From the NCBI RefSeq assembly GCF_022436675.1, contig NZ_JAKUJZ010000006.1, forward strand, positions 239,546-303,545: 64,000 bases of DNA. Direction: 5' to 3'. The notes beneath the pieces are model-generated. The model was not told the origin of the DNA, searched no databases, and saw nothing but the letters and a program-made list of their open reading frames with translations. The position numbers and the translations under genes are program-made. The number at the start of each line of letters is the position of its first letter. Position 1 is the first letter of the stretch. Origin of the DNA: Rheinheimera hassiensis (GTDB lineage: Bacteria > Pseudomonadota > Gammaproteobacteria > Enterobacterales > Alteromonadaceae). Positions 10,824 through 22,093 of this stretch are shown here, one piece after another.

Positions 10824-12182
10824 TTACAAACGAGAAATATCGTTGAGCAGCGCAATTCCCATCAACATTAGCAGGATCAGCGCTCCGAACCGGAAACCTG
10901 TTTCCTGCGTCTTTTCAGAGACAGGTTTGCCTCGTATTAGTTCCACCAGCATATACATTAAGTGCCCACCATCCAGCACCGGCAATGGCAGCAAATTGAT
11001 AACGCCTAAGTTAACACTTATCAGGGCTAAAAACGATAGAAATGCTACCAAACCAAGGCTTGCCGTTGTACCAGCACCTTGTGCTATTGAGATAGGGCCG
11101 CTTAAATGTTTGACAGAAACATCGCCTGTCAGCAGCTTTCCAATCATTGATACACTCAGGCGGATAAATTGCCAGGTATGGGCCGCACCGGCACCAAAGG
11201 CATCAATTACTCCATACTGGCGGGTATAAAGCACGCCTTCTGGCCAGTCACTGACTTTAGGTGTAATGCCCAGCACACCTTGGGAAAAACCATCAGCAGT
11301 AACCAACAATGTTGGCGTAACATTAATACTTAACACTGCACCGCTGCGCTCTACTTCAACAGACAGCTGTTGCTCTGCCGCGTTGCTGATTAACGCTTGT
11401 AACTGCGTCCACTGCTTAATGTCAGTACCATCTATGCGTATAATTTTATCATTTACCTGAAGCCCGGCGCGCTCTGCTGCTGAGTCTGGCGCCACCTGTG
11501 CAATTTCTGTCAGGGCTTGAGGCCGGGCTAAATTAAGCCCAAGGCTGTCAAATACGCTTTGTTTTTCAGGGTCAAACTGCCAGTCAGTTGTATTCAGTGT
11601 AACCGAGCGCTGCTGCTGCGTAACAACATCCTGCAACCCAAGCGTGATGCTACTGCTGCCAATCTGCTCTACCAACAGCAAATTCACGCTGCTGGCATCG
11701 GTGGCATTATGCTGATTTACTGAAACAATTTGTTGTTGTGGTGTAATGCCAGCCTGGGCTGCAATAGACTGCGGCGCCACACTTGCTACCACCGGGCGCA
11801 TTGTTTGCACGCCAAGCATATACATTAGCCACAGCGCAAATACGGCGAAGATAAAGTTGGCGGCGGGGCCGGCGGCAATAATGGCCATGCGCTGCCAGAC
11901 AGTTTTATGGTTAAACGCCAAATCTTTAAACTGCGGCAGCACCGGATCTACCCGCTCATCCAGCATCCGCACATAACCACCCAGCGGAATAGCCGCGATA
12001 ACAAATTCAGTGCCTTGCTTATCACGCCAGCTTAGCAATGCTTTACCAAAACCTATAGAGAAACGCTTCACCAGCACGCCATTTTTACGCGCGACCCAAA
12101 AATGACCAAACTCATGCACAGTAATTAATACACCCAGCGCGACGATAAACGACAGCAAATTCCAAATCGCACCCGACATCAA
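10824..12182 (-). CDS. rseP: Site-2 intramembrane zinc metalloprotease RseP
   Basis: Cuts the anti-sigma factor RseA within the membrane after DegS, releasing sigma-E. The 452-residue protein shows the zinc motif HEFGH with H23, E24 and H27 in the first membrane segment, two PDZ-like regions in the middle, and the second metal site LDGGH in the C-terminal membrane part. The stop is 26 bp before bamA. Its substrate RseA is encoded at 47607-48236, so the whole envelope-stress circuit except DegS is visible here. Confidence 0.97.
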   Translation of the reverse strand: MMSGAIWNLLSFIVALGVLITVHEFGHFWVARKNGVLVKRFSIGFGKALLSWRDKQGTEFVIAAIPLGGYVRMLDERVDPVLPQFKDLAFNHKTVWQRMAIIAAGPAANFIFAVFALWLMYMLGVQTMRPVVASVAPQSIAAQAGITPQQQIVSVNQHNATDASSVNLLLVEQIGSSSITLGLQDVVTQQQRSVTLNTTDWQFDPEKQSVFDSLGLNLARPQALTEIAQVAPDSAAERAGLQVNDKIIRIDGTDIKQWTQLQALISNAAEQQLSVEVERSGAVLSINVTPTLLVTADGFSQGVLGITPKVSDWPEGVLYTRQYGVIDAFGAGAAHTWQFIRLSVSMIGKLLTGDVSVKHLSGPISIAQGAGTTASLGLVAFLSFLALISVNLGVINLLPLPVLDGGHLMYMLVELIRGKPVSEKTQETGFRFGALILLMLMGIALLNDISRL

Positions 12183-13372
12183 GTTAGCTTCCTCAGTAGT
12201 GTCTGCGCATAATGGCGCGCGTCATTGTCCAGCGCCAATATATCATCCAGCGTACTGACACGAAAGTCAGCAAAATGTTCAAGGCCTTGCTCATTAACCC
12301 GGGCTATATCGGTAAAACGAATTTTTTGCGCTAAAAAAGCCGCTACAGCCTGCTCGTTTGTCGCATTAAGTGCTGTTGTTGCACCCTGACCAAAGCTGCA
12401 GGCCGCCATAGCCAGATATAGGTTCGGGTAGCGCGCTTTATCAGGTTCGGTAAAAGTAAAATCGCGCATTTGTTTAAAACTAAGTGGTGCCACCGGGCTG
12501 GCAATACGCTTTGGAAAAGCCAGTGCATGGGCAATGGGTGTGCGCATATCCGGCTGGCCTAATTGCGCCAGCACAGAGCCATCTGTGTATTGCACCATGG
12601 AGTGAATAATACTTTGCGGATGAATAACAACATCGATATCTGCCGCCTGGCAATTAAATAACCAGCGCGCTTCAATAAATTCCAGTCCTTTGTTCATCAT
12701 GGTAGCACTGTCAACGGAGATCTTGTGCCCCATACTCCAGTTGGGATGCGCCACAGCCTGTGCCGGCGTAATACTGTCGAACTCAGTTAAGGGTGTGGTC
12801 AGAAAAGGGCCACCACTGCCGGTTAGTAATAACTTACTGATACCAAAATCAGCGATTTGCTGATCATGGGTATGTTGCTGTAACTGCGCAGGTAAGCATT
12901 GGAATATCGCATTATGCTCGCTGTCTATCGGCAACAAAGTGGCGCCATGGCGCTTTACTTTGCTGATAAACAACTCGCCGCTCATCACCAGAGCTTCTTT
13001 ATTGGCAAGCAATACCGTTTTACCCTGCTCTACCGCCGCCAATGTTGGCAACAGCCCGGCTGAGCCCACAATAGCCGCCATTACGATATCGGCATCCGGG
13101 TGTGCCGCTAACTGGCATAAAGCGTCAATACCATCCAGCACCTCAGTGCAGCTACCAGCCAGTTTTAATTCTGTTGCCAGCTCACTGGCAGCTTTACTGT
13201 CGAGCATAGCGGCATAGCGCGGCTTTACTGCCAGACATTGCTCCAAAAGCTTATCGGTTTGCGTAGCTGCTGTCAGCGCCAGCACCTGATAATCCTGCGG
13301 ATGCGCCGCCAGCACCGACAAGGTGCTGATACCGATAGAGCCAGTGGAACCCAGGATCACCACATTACGCAT
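12179..13372 (-). CDS. dxr: 1-deoxy-D-xylulose 5-phosphate reductoisomerase
   Basis: Second step of the non-mevalonate isoprenoid pathway, making 2-C-methylerythritol 4-phosphate. The 397-residue protein has the NADPH-binding loop LGSTGSIG at residues 7-14, the metal and substrate segment [13 protein letters not shown], and GSGGPF. The stop overlaps the rseP start by four bases and the start overlaps the cdsA stop by one. Its neighbour uppS uses products of the same pathway. Confidence 0.97.
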   Translation of the reverse strand: MRNVVILGSTGSIGISTLSVLAAHPQDYQVLALTAATQTDKLLEQCLAVKPRYAAMLDSKAASELATELKLAGSCTEVLDGIDALCQLAAHPDADIVMAAIVGSAGLLPTLAAVEQGKTVLLANKEALVMSGELFISKVKRHGATLLPIDSEHNAIFQCLPAQLQQHTHDQQIADFGISKLLLTGSGGPFLTTPLTEFDSITPAQAVAHPNWSMGHKISVDSATMMNKGLEFIEARWLFNCQAADIDVVIHPQSIIHSMVQYTDGSVLAQLGQPDMRTPIAHALAFPKRIASPVAPLSFKQMRDFTFTEPDKARYPNLYLAMAACSFGQGATTALNATNEQAVAAFLAQKIRFTDIARVNEQGLEHFADFRVSTLDDILALDNDARHYAQTLLRKLT

Positions 13373-14235
13373 TAATAAAAACCGCCGTAAATGGCAACAA
13401 TAATGGCAAATAGCGGGGCTGTTGCGGTTAGGCTGTCAATACGATCTAAAATACCACCGTGGCCGGGCAAAAAGGCACCACTGTCTTTCTTACCTGCAAC
13501 ACGTTTAAACATACTTTCGGTTAAATCACCAAATACGGATAAAATCGTCAGTAATAACGCAGCGATATACCATATACCTACCTGAGGTGGCCAGTCCTGT
13601 AAATAAGCCACCACGGTAACCACGATGGCCACTAACGCCAGGCCGCCCAGCATACCTTCAATAGTTTTACCCGGACTGACTTTAGGCAGCAACTTATGCT
13701 TACCAAAAGGTTTGCCAACGATATAGCCGCCAATATCTGCGGCCCATACCAGCAATAACAAACAACAGATCAGCCAGGCGCCGGTAAAGGTTGAGGCGTC
13801 ATAATCGGTAGAGCGGATAAACATTACTGCAGCCCAGGCTGGGATCAGTGTCAGCCAGCCCATTAATGCCTTGCCCCAGTCACTTTTTGCCCATAACTTT
13901 TGGCTGCGCGGATAGCTAAGCACTAATACAATCGCCAGCAACCACCAGGTATTACCCGCTAACAGTAAACTGGTTAGCAGTACATTTGTTTCCACCGGCC
14001 AACTGACTTGTACCGGCAATTGCCAATACAACAGCGCCAGAATCATTGCTGTTAAGCCCACGTACACCCAACGTATTGCCTTGGATGGCAAACCACAAAA
14101 GCCACTCCACTCCCAGGCACCCAGTAAAAATGCCGCAGAAATAAACAGCGCAAAACCAGCCAGCGGTAAATAAAATACCGCTATTAACGCCAGTGGCGCC
14201 AGAATTAGCGCAGTAATAACCCGTTGTTTAAACAA
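13372..14235 (-). CDS. cdsA: Phosphatidate cytidylyltransferase
   Basis: Makes CDP-diacylglycerol, the precursor of all phospholipids. The 287-residue integral membrane protein has many hydrophobic segments and the CDP-diglyceride synthetase signature near the C terminus ([14 protein letters not shown] followed by [13 protein letters not shown]). It lies five bases after uppS and overlaps dxr by one base. Confidence 0.97.
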   Translation of the reverse strand: MFKQRVITALILAPLALIAVFYLPLAGFALFISAAFLLGAWEWSGFCGLPSKAIRWVYVGLTAMILALLYWQLPVQVSWPVETNVLLTSLLLAGNTWWLLAIVLVLSYPRSQKLWAKSDWGKALMGWLTLIPAWAAVMFIRSTDYDASTFTGAWLICCLLLLVWAADIGGYIVGKPFGKHKLLPKVSPGKTIEGMLGGLALVAIVVTVVAYLQDWPPQVGIWYIAALLLTILSVFGDLTESMFKRVAGKKDSGAFLPGHGGILDRIDSLTATAPLFAIIVAIYGGFY

Positions 14236-14240
14236 TCTCG

Positions 14241-15005
14241 TTATCCTTTACCCAACATCGCCAGCTGCCGGATCTGCTCTCCGGTACAGCCAAAACGACG
14301 CTCTCGGTTGACAAAGGCGGCTATCGCTTCTGAGAAAACCTGCTGATCAAAATCTGGCCAGAGCGTTTCAGTAAACCAGAATTCAGCGTAAGCGGCCTGC
14401 CACAATAAAAAATTGCTGATGCGTAAATCACCACCAGTGCGAATAAGTAAATCCAGCTCTGGTTGTTCGTGCATCTGCACCTGCTGAGCAAATGTCTGCT
14501 CGTCAATCTGATCCACAGCAAGTGTACCTTGCTGTACTTGTGTTGCCAGCGCCCGGGCCGCATTTACCATATCCCAGCGCCCGCCATAGTTGGCGGCAAT
14601 ATTTAGCGTTAAAGCAGTGTTCGCTGCTGTTAATTGTTCAGCTTTATCAATGTTGGCTCTTAGCTTGTCACTAAAAGCAGATAAATCCCCTACTATCTTC
14701 AGCCTGACATTATGCTTGTGCAAGGTTTTCACCTCGCTTTGCAGTACCATCAGAAACAGCTGCATGAGCGTTGACACTTCATCTTCCGGCCGGCGCCAGT
14801 TTTCACTGCTAAAAGCGAACAAGGTTAACGATTTGATACCCAGCTCGCGACAAAAACTCACACTGCGCCGAACCGCTTCCACGCCTTTTTTATGGCCCCA
14901 CACCCGTGGCTTGCCCTGGCGCTGTGCCCAGCGGCCATTGCCATCCATAATGATTGCCACATGCTGCGGTAAGCTTTGCGGTTTGAGCTGCGACTCTGCA
15001 GTCAT
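14241..15005 (-). CDS. uppS: Undecaprenyl diphosphate synthase (cis)
   Basis: Builds the C55 lipid carrier used for peptidoglycan and O-antigen synthesis. The 254-residue protein carries IMDGNGRWAQ with the catalytic D21, SSENWRRP, and the C-terminal RTGGDLRISNFLLWQ and ETLWPDF motifs of the cis-prenyltransferase family. It is the first gene of the uppS-cdsA-dxr-rseP-bamA run. The 142 bp gap to frr upstream is AT-rich close to the start codon and probably holds a promoter, though I could not define one with confidence. Confidence 0.97.
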   Translation of the reverse strand: MTAESQLKPQSLPQHVAIIMDGNGRWAQRQGKPRVWGHKKGVEAVRRSVSFCRELGIKSLTLFAFSSENWRRPEDEVSTLMQLFLMVLQSEVKTLHKHNVRLKIVGDLSAFSDKLRANIDKAEQLTAANTALTLNIAANYGGRWDMVNAARALATQVQQGTLAVDQIDEQTFAQQVQMHEQPELDLLIRTGGDLRISNFLLWQAAYAEFWFTETLWPDFDQQVFSEAIAAFVNRERRFGCTGEQIRQLAMLGKG

Positions 15006-15147
15006 ACGGTGCGACCTGTCCTTAAATTTTATAATAACCAGTCTGCTGCTGATTTACTGAATTAAGTTACAAAGAAAATACGCAAAATAGAAAAAAGCGC
15101 CGTAATGCCCAAGCGTCACGACGCTGATACGTTAACAGAAGTTATAA

Positions 15148-15705
15148 TTAAACTTCCATTAGTTCCTTTTCTTTGTCGGCCAGTACTTCGTCAATTTTCT
15201 TAACGAAAAGATCAGTAATCTTCTGAATTTCTTCAGCTGCACGGCGCTCATCATCTTCACTGATTTCTTTATCTTTTTGCAGTGTTTTCAAATCAGCGTT
15301 GGCATCGCGGCGAATATTACGCACGGCAACACGGCCGTTTTCGGCTTCGCCACGTACCAGTTTAACCAGGCTTTTACGACGCTCTTCAGTTAAAGCCGGT
15401 AACGGCACACGAATAATAGTACCGGCAGACATCGGGTTTAACCCCAAATCTGACGCCATAATGGCTTTTTCTACTGCAGCAGTCATGCTTTTGTCAAACA
15501 CGGTAATAGCCAGTGTACGGGCATCATCAATAGAGACGTTGGCTACCTGACGCAGCGGTGTATCGGTGCCATAGTAAGATACGGAAATACCATCTAATAA
15601 GCTTGGGTGAGCGCGACCGGTGCGCACTTTGGTTAACTGCACTTTAAGCGCATCAACGCTTTTTTCCATCCGTACTTTGCTGTCTGTAATAATGTCGTTA
15701 ATCAC
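15148..15705 (-). CDS. frr: Ribosome recycling factor
   Basis: Splits the post-termination ribosome together with EF-G. The 185-residue protein matches RRF throughout ([38 protein letters not shown]). The start is a GTG with an AGGA ribosome-binding site a few bases upstream; it gives the family's usual MINDI-type beginning, and no ATG fits. It follows pyrH by 60 bp on the same strand. Confidence 0.97.
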   Translation of the reverse strand: MINDIITDSKVRMEKSVDALKVQLTKVRTGRAHPSLLDGISVSYYGTDTPLRQVANVSIDDARTLAITVFDKSMTAAVEKAIMASDLGLNPMSAGTIIRVPLPALTEERRKSLVKLVRGEAENGRVAVRNIRRDANADLKTLQKDKEISEDDERRAAEEIQKITDLFVKKIDEVLADKEKELMEV

Positions 15706-15765
15706 GATCGGTATCCTTTTTTATTCATTGCCTGTCTTCAACACAGCGGCTCTAAAGGCGGTAGT

Positions 15766-16506
15766 TTACTGTAAATTTTCGGCGTGGTCGATGACTGTGC
15801 CTTCCGGCTCGCCCATAATTACCCGCTTTAATGCGCCTGCGGTGTTCATATTAAACACGCGAATTTGCAAATTATGATCCCGCGCCAGCGTAAAGGCAGC
15901 TAAATCCATCACTTTAAGCTCTTTATCCAGCACTTCGTTATAAGTCAGCTGGCTGTATAGCGTGGCAGTAGGGTCTTTTACCGGATCGGCCGAAAACACG
16001 CCATCAACTTTGGTGGCTTTTAATACAGCATCGGCTTCAATTTCAATACCGCGTAAACAGGCGGCAGAGTCGGTAGTAAAAAACGGGTTACCGGTACCGG
16101 CAGAAAAAATGACCACCCGGCCTGATTTTAATAAACTGATGGCTTCGGCCCAGCTGTAATTATCGCAAACACCGTTTAACGGAATGGCGCTCATCATCCG
16201 CGCATTCACGTAGGCACGGTGTAGGGCGTCACGCATGGCCAAGCCATTCATTACCGTAGCCAACATGCCCATATGGTCGCCCACTACACGGTTCATCCCG
16301 GCTTTGGCCAGACCTTCACCACGGAAAATATTACCACCGCCGATCACAATGCCAACCTGCACGCCCAGTTCAACCAGTTCTTTAATTTCCTGCGCCATCC
16401 GGTCCAGCACTTTGGGGTCAATACCAAAGCCCTCATCACCCATCAGGGCTTCGCCACTGAGTTTTAATAAGATCCTGCGGTAAGTTGGTTTTGGATTCGT
16501 GCTCAT
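15766..16506 (-). CDS. pyrH: UMP kinase
   Basis: Phosphorylates UMP to UDP; in gammaproteobacteria it is a hexamer activated by GTP and inhibited by UTP. The 246-residue amino-acid-kinase fold shows [13 protein letters not shown] near the start, GGGNIFRG, and the C-terminal [20 protein letters not shown] ribosome-binding site precedes the ATG. A strong terminator lies upstream, after tsf, so pyrH-frr probably has its own promoter or depends on readthrough. Confidence 0.97.
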   Translation of the reverse strand: MSTNPKPTYRRILLKLSGEALMGDEGFGIDPKVLDRMAQEIKELVELGVQVGIVIGGGNIFRGEGLAKAGMNRVVGDHMGMLATVMNGLAMRDALHRAYVNARMMSAIPLNGVCDNYSWAEAISLLKSGRVVIFSAGTGNPFFTTDSAACLRGIEIEADAVLKATKVDGVFSADPVKDPTATLYSQLTYNEVLDKELKVMDLAAFTLARDHNLQIRVFNMNTAGALKRVIMGEPEGTVIDHAENLQ

Positions 16507-16546
16507 GAGATCCCCATAGTGCGTGGTTAATTAGGATTATTGCGGG

Positions 16547-16590
16547 TAAAAAAAACCGCGGCCAGGTTGTTAGACCTAAAGCCGCGGTTA
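16547..16590 (-). terminator. Rho-independent terminator after tsf
   Basis: On the minus strand a nine-base stem (AACCGCGGC with GCCGCGGTT), extended by an inner AGGT/ACCT pair, is followed by eight U residues. It lies 36 bp past the tsf stop and before pyrH, closing the rpsB-tsf unit. Confidence 0.85.
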
Positions 16591-16625
16591 TTCTAGCGGG
16601 TTTTGCCAGTTTGCAGAAGAATAAA

Positions 16626-17498
16626 TTACTTCTTGGCGGCCGCGATTTGAGCTGCAACTTCAGCTGCGAAGTCTTCTTCTTTCTTCTCGATACCTTCGCC
16701 TACTTCTAAGCGAATGAAAGAAACAGCTTTGGCACTGTTTTGCTTCAGGAAGTCACCAACAGAAACTGATGGGTCTTTCACGAATGGCTGACCGGTTAAG
16801 CTTACTTCACCAGTGAATTTGCTCATACGGCCTGCAACCATCTTCTCAGCGATTTCCTGTGGCTTGCCAGAGTTAACCGCGATGTCGATTTGAATAACAC
16901 GCTCACGCTCAACAACATCAGCAGGTACGTCATCTGGTGTTAAGAAGCCTGGGTTGTTAGCAGCAATGTGCATAGCAACATCTTTAGCGATATCTTCGTT
17001 ACCGCCTTCCAGCACAGCTAATACACCGATACGGCCAGAGTGCACGTAAGAGCCAATCACAGCGCCTTCAACTACCGCAGCACGACGTACGTTGATGTTT
17101 TCACCAATTTTAGCAACCAAAGTTGCACGGGTGTCTTCAACTGAAGTGCCGTTTAAATCAGCTGCTAAAATGGCTTCAGCAGTGAACAACTTGTTAGCGT
17201 GGGCTAAATCGGCAACCGCGTTAGCAAACGCCAGGAAGCTGGCATCACGCGCTACGAAGTCAGTTTCGCAGTTAAACTCGATAGCTAAACCGTAACCGTT
17301 CGCTACGCGGGTTAAAATAGTACCTTCAGCGGCAATACGGCCTGCTTTCTTGGCAGCTTTGGCCAGACCACTTTTACGCATCGCATCGATTGCAGCTTCG
17401 ATATCGCCTGCAGTTTCTTCCAATGCTTTTTTACAATCCATCATGCCAGCGCCAGTGCGCTCGCGAAGTTCTTTTACTAAAGCGGCAGTTACAGCCAT
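16626..17498 (-). CDS. tsf: Elongation factor Ts
   Basis: Nucleotide exchange factor for EF-Tu. The 290-residue protein starts [26 protein letters not shown] in part, the EF-Ts amino terminus, and contains the TDFVARD motif. An in-frame ATG at 17564 exists, but it would add 22 unrelated residues; the ATG at 17498 is preceded by GAGGAAG and gives the family start, so it is chosen. It follows rpsB with a 106 bp spacer that holds two hairpins. Confidence 0.97.
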   Translation of the reverse strand: MAVTAALVKELRERTGAGMMDCKKALEETAGDIEAAIDAMRKSGLAKAAKKAGRIAAEGTILTRVANGYGLAIEFNCETDFVARDASFLAFANAVADLAHANKLFTAEAILAADLNGTSVEDTRATLVAKIGENINVRRAAVVEGAVIGSYVHSGRIGVLAVLEGGNEDIAKDVAMHIAANNPGFLTPDDVPADVVERERVIQIDIAVNSGKPQEIAEKMVAGRMSKFTGEVSLTGQPFVKDPSVSVGDFLKQNSAKAVSFIRLEVGEGIEKKEEDFAAEVAAQIAAAKK

Positions 17499-17530
17499 GG
17501 GAGCTTCCTCGTAATAATTCGGGTTGGACA

Positions 17531-17593
17531 AACAGGGGCCGGGGCCCCTGTCGCAATTTTGCACTGTGTTAGCGCAAGCTTAGCCTGCGCTAA
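17531..17593 (-). terminator. Two hairpins in the rpsB-tsf spacer (possible attenuator)
   Basis: Stem 1 pairs 17586-17593 with 17569-17576 (TTAGCGCA/TGCGCTAA, loop nine). Stem 2 is a GC-rich nine-pair stem at 17532-17551 (ACAGGGGCC with its complement). Neither has a proper U run, so this looks more like a partial terminator or mRNA processing site setting the S2:EF-Ts ratio than a full stop. The function is inferred. Confidence 0.45.
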
Positions 17594-17604
17594 TGACAGA
17601 GAAA

Positions 17605-18336
17605 TTACTCTGCTTCAACAACGAAGGCTTCGGCTTCAGCCTGAACTTCGATGTTTTTGTCACGACCTTCCAGGATAGCCTGACCTACAGCAGCCAGATA
17701 TAACTGGATAGCGCGGATCGCGTCATCGTTACCTGGTACTACAAAGTCAACGCCTTTTGGATCAGAGTTGGTATCAACGATAGATACAACCGGAATACCC
17801 AGGTTGTTAGCTTCTTTGATCGCGATGTGTTCATGGTCAGCGTCGATCACGAACAGCACGTCTGGCAAGCCGCCCATGTCTTTAATACCGCCTAAGCTCT
17901 TTTCCAGCTTGTCCATTTCACGGGTACGGTCTAAAGCTTCTTTCTTGGTCAGCTTGTCGAAAGTACCGTCCTGGCTTTGCGCTTCCAGATCTTTTAAACG
18001 CTTGATTGACTGACGAACAGTTTTCCAGTTAGTCAGCATGCCACCTAACCAACGGTGGTTTACGTAGAACTGGTCAACTTTGCTTGCCGCTTCTTTGATT
18101 GCTTCAGAAGCCGCACGCTTAGTACCAACGAACAGGATTTTGCCCTTTTTCGCTGCTACTTGCTGAATGAATGCCAGTGCATCGTTCATCATAGGAACAG
18201 TTTGTTCCAGGTTGATGATATGTACTTTGTTACGCGCACCGAAAATGAATGGCTTCATTTTTGGATTCCAGTAACGGGTTTGGTGACCGAAGTGCACGCC
18301 CGCCTGGAGCATGTCGCGCATAGAAACTTTTGCCAT
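17605..18336 (-). CDS. rpsB: 30S ribosomal protein S2
   Basis: Small-subunit protein that binds late in 30S assembly. The 243-residue sequence is typical: [20 protein letters not shown] at the start, then [12 protein letters not shown] and [12 protein letters not shown]. An AGGAAA ribosome-binding site lies about seven bases upstream of the ATG. It heads the rpsB-tsf unit and has a leader of about 200 nt with its own promoter. Confidence 0.98.
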   Translation of the reverse strand: MAKVSMRDMLQAGVHFGHQTRYWNPKMKPFIFGARNKVHIINLEQTVPMMNDALAFIQQVAAKKGKILFVGTKRAASEAIKEAASKVDQFYVNHRWLGGMLTNWKTVRQSIKRLKDLEAQSQDGTFDKLTKKEALDRTREMDKLEKSLGGIKDMGGLPDVLFVIDADHEHIAIKEANNLGIPVVSIVDTNSDPKGVDFVVPGNDDAIRAIQLYLAAVGQAILEGRDKNIEVQAEAEAFVVEAE

Positions 18337-18549
18337 GATTTATTTTCCTGTATAAGGGGTTAAGCCTCCATATATCCCATATGCCGACTTTGGTCTGGCT
18401 GTTGTTCAGCGCAAAGCAAAGCACCCCGGAATATGTGTCGATACATGTGTGTTTTGTTTAAATTCCGCCTATCAGCCCGCATTTATCTCTATCTAAGAAC
18501 GAAAGGTTCTGCAATAAAAGACAAAGCGATTTGCTAATTTGCGGCGCGC
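18337..18549 (-). promoter_or_regulatory. Long structured leader of rpsB
   Basis: About 207 nt separate the likely start site from the rpsB ATG. The minus-strand RNA can form a GGAAT/ATTCC closing stem (pairing around 18433-18438 and 18461-18466) with an imperfect ATGTATCGACACAT palindrome inside, and a small AGAAC/GTTCT hairpin near 18494-18509. Autogenous control of rpsB by S2 through the 5' leader is established in Escherichia coli; that this leader does the same is inferred. Confidence 0.5.
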
Positions 18550-18578
18550 TTTATACCATAGGCACCTTACAAACACAA
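18550..18578 (-). promoter_or_regulatory. Sigma-70 promoter for rpsB-tsf
   Basis: On the minus strand: -35 TTGTGT (18573-18578), a 17 bp spacer, an extended -10 TGG-TATAAA (18550-18555), then a GC-rich discriminator GCGCGCC. The GC-rich discriminator is the hallmark of promoters shut down by ppGpp and DksA, which fits a ribosomal protein operon. Confidence 0.6.
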
Positions 18579-18645
18579 TCAAATGTGTATTTTTGCAGCA
18601 GTACAACGGGCCACACCGCCCCTTGGCACCAAAGAGAGAACAGGC

Positions 18646-19434
18646 ATGACAGCAACCATCAAAACCCCGGCCGAAATTGAAAAAATGCGTGTCGCTGGCC
18701 GCCTCGCCGCCGACGTGCTGGAAATGATTGAGCCTTATGTAAAAGCCGGTGTCACTACCGATGAACTGAACACCATCTGCCACAACTATATCGTTAACGA
18801 GCAGCAGGCAATACCGGCTCCGCTGAACTACCACGGTTTTCCCAAATCTATCTGTACCTCAGTCAATCAGGTAATTTGCCACGGTATTCCAGCCGATAAA
18901 AAACTTAAAGAAGGCGATATTGTTAATATCGACATCACGGTAATTAAAGATGGTTACCACGGCGATACGTCAAAAATGTTTGTTGTCGGCAAAGCCAGCA
19001 TCATGGCTGAGCGGCTTATCCGGGTTACACAAGAATGTATGTACCTTGCTTTAAAGAAAGTAAAAGACGGTGTGCGTTTGGGTGATATCGGCCATGTTAT
19101 TCAGCAGCATGCTGAAAAGCACAGTTACTCAGTGGTGCGCGAATACTGCGGCCACGGCATAGGTGCAGTATTTCATGAAGACCCGCAGGTGTTACATTAC
19201 GGCAAACCCGGCACCGGTGAAGTATTAAAAAGCGGTATGTGTTTGACCATAGAGCCAATGATTAACGCCGGTGCCCGCCACAGCAAATTATTAGCCGACG
19301 GTTGGACAGTGGTAACCAAAGATCGTAGTTTATCAGCTCAGTTCGAACATACTATTTTAGTCACCGATACCGGCTGTGAAATTTTAACGCTGCGCAGTGA
19401 CGATACGATAGAGCGTATTCTAACCGCCGAATAA
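18646..19434 (+). CDS. map: Type I methionine aminopeptidase
   Basis: Removes the initiator methionine from nascent proteins. The 262-residue pita-bread fold protein carries the metal-binding segments of the family: NIDITVIKDGYHGDTSKMF, YCGHGIG and the C-terminal AQFEHTILVT. An ATG at 18583 is in frame but adds 21 unrelated residues; the ATG at 18646 follows a GAGAG ribosome-binding site and gives the usual start. It diverges from rpsB, the common arrangement, and heads map-glnD-dapD. Confidence 0.96.
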   Translation: MTATIKTPAEIEKMRVAGRLAADVLEMIEPYVKAGVTTDELNTICHNYIVNEQQAIPAPLNYHGFPKSICTSVNQVICHGIPADKKLKEGDIVNIDITVIKDGYHGDTSKMFVVGKASIMAERLIRVTQECMYLALKKVKDGVRLGDIGHVIQQHAEKHSYSVVREYCGHGIGAVFHEDPQVLHYGKPGTGEVLKSGMCLTIEPMINAGARHSKLLADGWTVVTKDRSLSAQFEHTILVTDTGCEILTLRSDDTIERILTAE

Positions 19435-19460
19435 GCCCGCTATATAATGGAGTAAGCGAC

Positions 19461-22085
19461 ATGACCCAGACCGTAACCTTTAGCAAAGCGCTGCCTGACA
19501 GTTACAGTCTGGAGAGCTACAAAAAACATTTCGCTGACTTTCACGACTGGCTTGGCCGCAGTTTTTCGCAGCATCCGGTTAATGCACTGGTAAAAGCGCG
19601 CGCCCGTTTTATCGATGATGTGCTGGTACAGCTGTGGCATAAAACTGAGCTGCATAAAAGCAAAGACTTAAGCCTGATTGCAGTTGGCGGCTATGGCCGC
19701 GGCGAACTGCACCCCAGCTCTGATATCGACTTACTGATCCTGGCTGACGGCCGTTTATCCACGGCGCAACAAGATGCTATCGCCCAATTTATTACCATGC
19801 TGTGGGATTTACGCCTTGAAGTTGGCCACAGTGTACGCACGGTAAAAGAGTCGATAAAACTGGGTAAAGACGACATTACCATTGCCACTAACATGCTGGA
19901 AATGCGCCTGCTTACCGGCAACAAGCCGTTGTTTGAGCAGCTGCAGTTTGAAGTCAGTAAAGACAGTTTCTGGACCAGCCAGGCATTTTTTCAGGCCAAA
20001 CGCCACGAGCAGCAACAGCGCCATGCGCAGTATCACGGCACCGCTTACAACCTTGAGCCGAACTTAAAAGCCAACCCCGGTGGCCTGCGCGATATTCAAA
20101 CCATTGGCTGGGTAGCAAAGCGCCATTTTCAAACCCGCACCATGCGCGAGTTGGTAGCCTATCAGTACCTGACTGAAGATGAATATCAGGAATTGATGGA
20201 GTGTGAAGCCTATTTATGGCAAATGCGCTTTGCGCTGCATATGGAAGCCGGGCGCAACGAAAACCGTATTTTATTTGATTACCAACCGGCCGTGGCTGAA
20301 CGGCTGGGCTTTGGCGCCGACGGTAAAGCTTCAGTTGAACGGATGATGAAGCGGTTTTTCCGTACCGTGCAACGGGTAAGCGAGCTAAACGAAATGCTGC
20401 TGCAACACTTCGACGGCAGCATTTTAAACCACAAAGAAAAAGTTAAAACCCTGGTACTGGATGACTACTTTGAACTGCAGGGCCATTTGATAGTGGCCCG
20501 CGACAACGCAGTATTCGCCCGGCGTGACAATCTGCTGCGGCTGTTCTGGCATATTGCCAATAACTCTAATATCACCGGCGTACATTCGTCCACCATGCGG
20601 CTGGTGCGCCAGGTGCGACGGCGTTTAATGGGCGATTTACAGGATTATGAAGCCTGCCGTCAGCTGTTTTTAGCTATTATCCGCCATCCGCGCGGCATGG
20701 ATAAAGCCATTACCTTAATGCACCGCTATGGCGTGCTGGCGGCTTATTTGCCGCAGTGGCGTAATATTGTCGGCCAGATGCAGTTTGATTTATTTCATGC
20801 CTACACCGTGGATGAACATACCCATCGCCTGCTGAAAAACCTGTATAAATACACGTTAAGCGAACATGAAAGCGAGTTTCCACTGTGCAGTGATATCGTC
20901 AAAAAAATGGAAAAACCGGAATTGCTGTATTTAGCCGGTATTTTCCATGATATTGCCAAGGGCCGCGGTGGCGACCACTCCGAGCTTGGCGCCATGGACG
21001 TGCGCGAATTTGCCAAGCTGCATAAGCTTAGCGAGTTTGACAGTAAACTGATTGCCTGGCTGGTAGAGCATCACTTGCTGATGTCAGTTACCGCCCAGCG
21101 CCGTGACATTCATGACCCGGCAGTAGTTGCCGAATTTGCCGAAAAAGTACGCGACGAAACCCGGTTGAATTATCTGTACTGTCTGACTCTGGCCGATATC
21201 CGCGCCACTAACGATAATTTGTGGAATGACTGGAAAGGCTCGTTGCTGCGCGAGCTGTTTTTGGCCACGCAAAAAGCCTTTCGCCGCGGCCTGGAAAAAC
21301 CAATGGACCTGCGCGACCTGATCCGCGAAAACCAAAGCGAAGCCATGCCACTGCTGCTAAAGCAAACCTTTAGCGAGAGCGAAATTTTGCAATTATGGAG
21401 CCGGATCAAAGCCGATTACTTTGCCCGCTACAGCGCGCGGCAAATTGCCTGGCACTGCGAGCATATTTTACGGCATAAAAACCCGGACGAACCGCTGGTG
21501 CTGATCAGCAAAGCGCCCATCCGCGGCGGTACTCAGGTGTTTATTTACACTAAAGATCAGCCCAAGTTATTCGCCCGTTTAGTGGCCGCATTGGATAGCA
21601 AAAAAGTAAATATTTTTGATGCACAAATCATGACCAATAAAGACGGTTATGCCATGGACACCTTTGTAGTGCTGGAGCAAAACGGCGAGCCGGTAAATTC
21701 ACCGTCACGCCAACAAAGTATTAAACGTGCGTTAGAGCTGTATATTCTCGACAAACCAGACTTATCGCGGCAAAAAACCAGATTATCGCGCCAGATGCGC
21801 CAGTTTAATGTTCCGCCCAAAGTGGTATTTTTACCCGGCAATACCAGTAAACGCACCATGATTGAATTGGCAGCACTGGACACCCCTGGCTTGCTGGCTA
21901 ATATCGGCGAAGTTTTTCAACGCTGCGATGTCAATATTCACGCGGCTAAAATCACCACTATTGGCGAGCGGGCAGAAGACTTTTTTATGATTTCAAATAG
22001 CGACGATCAGGCCCTGAGCAGCGAGCAACAAAGCGCGCTGAAACGGGCTTTAATCGAGCAACTATCACAGCAAACAGAAGGCTAA
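19461..22085 (+). CDS. glnD: Bifunctional PII uridylyltransferase / uridylyl-removing enzyme
   Basis: Main glutamine sensor: adds UMP to PII proteins when nitrogen is short and removes it when glutamine is plentiful. The 874 residues show the nucleotidyltransferase motif [17 protein letters not shown] near residue 76, the hydrolase HD motif [15 protein letters not shown] near residue 496, and two C-terminal ACT domains (from about residues 690 and 797) that bind glutamine. GGAG lies before the ATG. Eight bases separate it from dapD. gdhA, an ammonia-assimilating enzyme, is 2 kb away. Confidence 0.97.
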   Translation: MTQTVTFSKALPDSYSLESYKKHFADFHDWLGRSFSQHPVNALVKARARFIDDVLVQLWHKTELHKSKDLSLIAVGGYGRGELHPSSDIDLLILADGRLSTAQQDAIAQFITMLWDLRLEVGHSVRTVKESIKLGKDDITIATNMLEMRLLTGNKPLFEQLQFEVSKDSFWTSQAFFQAKRHEQQQRHAQYHGTAYNLEPNLKANPGGLRDIQTIGWVAKRHFQTRTMRELVAYQYLTEDEYQELMECEAYLWQMRFALHMEAGRNENRILFDYQPAVAERLGFGADGKASVERMMKRFFRTVQRVSELNEMLLQHFDGSILNHKEKVKTLVLDDYFELQGHLIVARDNAVFARRDNLLRLFWHIANNSNITGVHSSTMRLVRQVRRRLMGDLQDYEACRQLFLAIIRHPRGMDKAITLMHRYGVLAAYLPQWRNIVGQMQFDLFHAYTVDEHTHRLLKNLYKYTLSEHESEFPLCSDIVKKMEKPELLYLAGIFHDIAKGRGGDHSELGAMDVREFAKLHKLSEFDSKLIAWLVEHHLLMSVTAQRRDIHDPAVVAEFAEKVRDETRLNYLYCLTLADIRATNDNLWNDWKGSLLRELFLATQKAFRRGLEKPMDLRDLIRENQSEAMPLLLKQTFSESEILQLWSRIKADYFARYSARQIAWHCEHILRHKNPDEPLVLISKAPIRGGTQVFIYTKDQPKLFARLVAALDSKKVNIFDAQIMTNKDGYAMDTFVVLEQNGEPVNSPSRQQSIKRALELYILDKPDLSRQKTRLSRQMRQFNVPPKVVFLPGNTSKRTMIELAALDTPGLLANIGEVFQRCDVNIHAAKITTIGERAEDFFMISNSDDQALSSEQQSALKRALIEQLSQQTEG

Positions 22086-22093
22086 CAAAGACA

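Noticed and set aside
15068-15140. AGCGTC/GACGCT hairpin and T run between frr and uppS
   Set aside because: The hairpin and the T run are separated by about 15 bases, so it is not a convincing terminator; the gap may hold the uppS promoter but no box was clear.
18493-18834. 113-codon open frame on the minus strand across the rpsB/map gap
   Set aside because: It overlaps the rpsB promoter and the map coding start, with no ribosome-binding site or recognisable motif.
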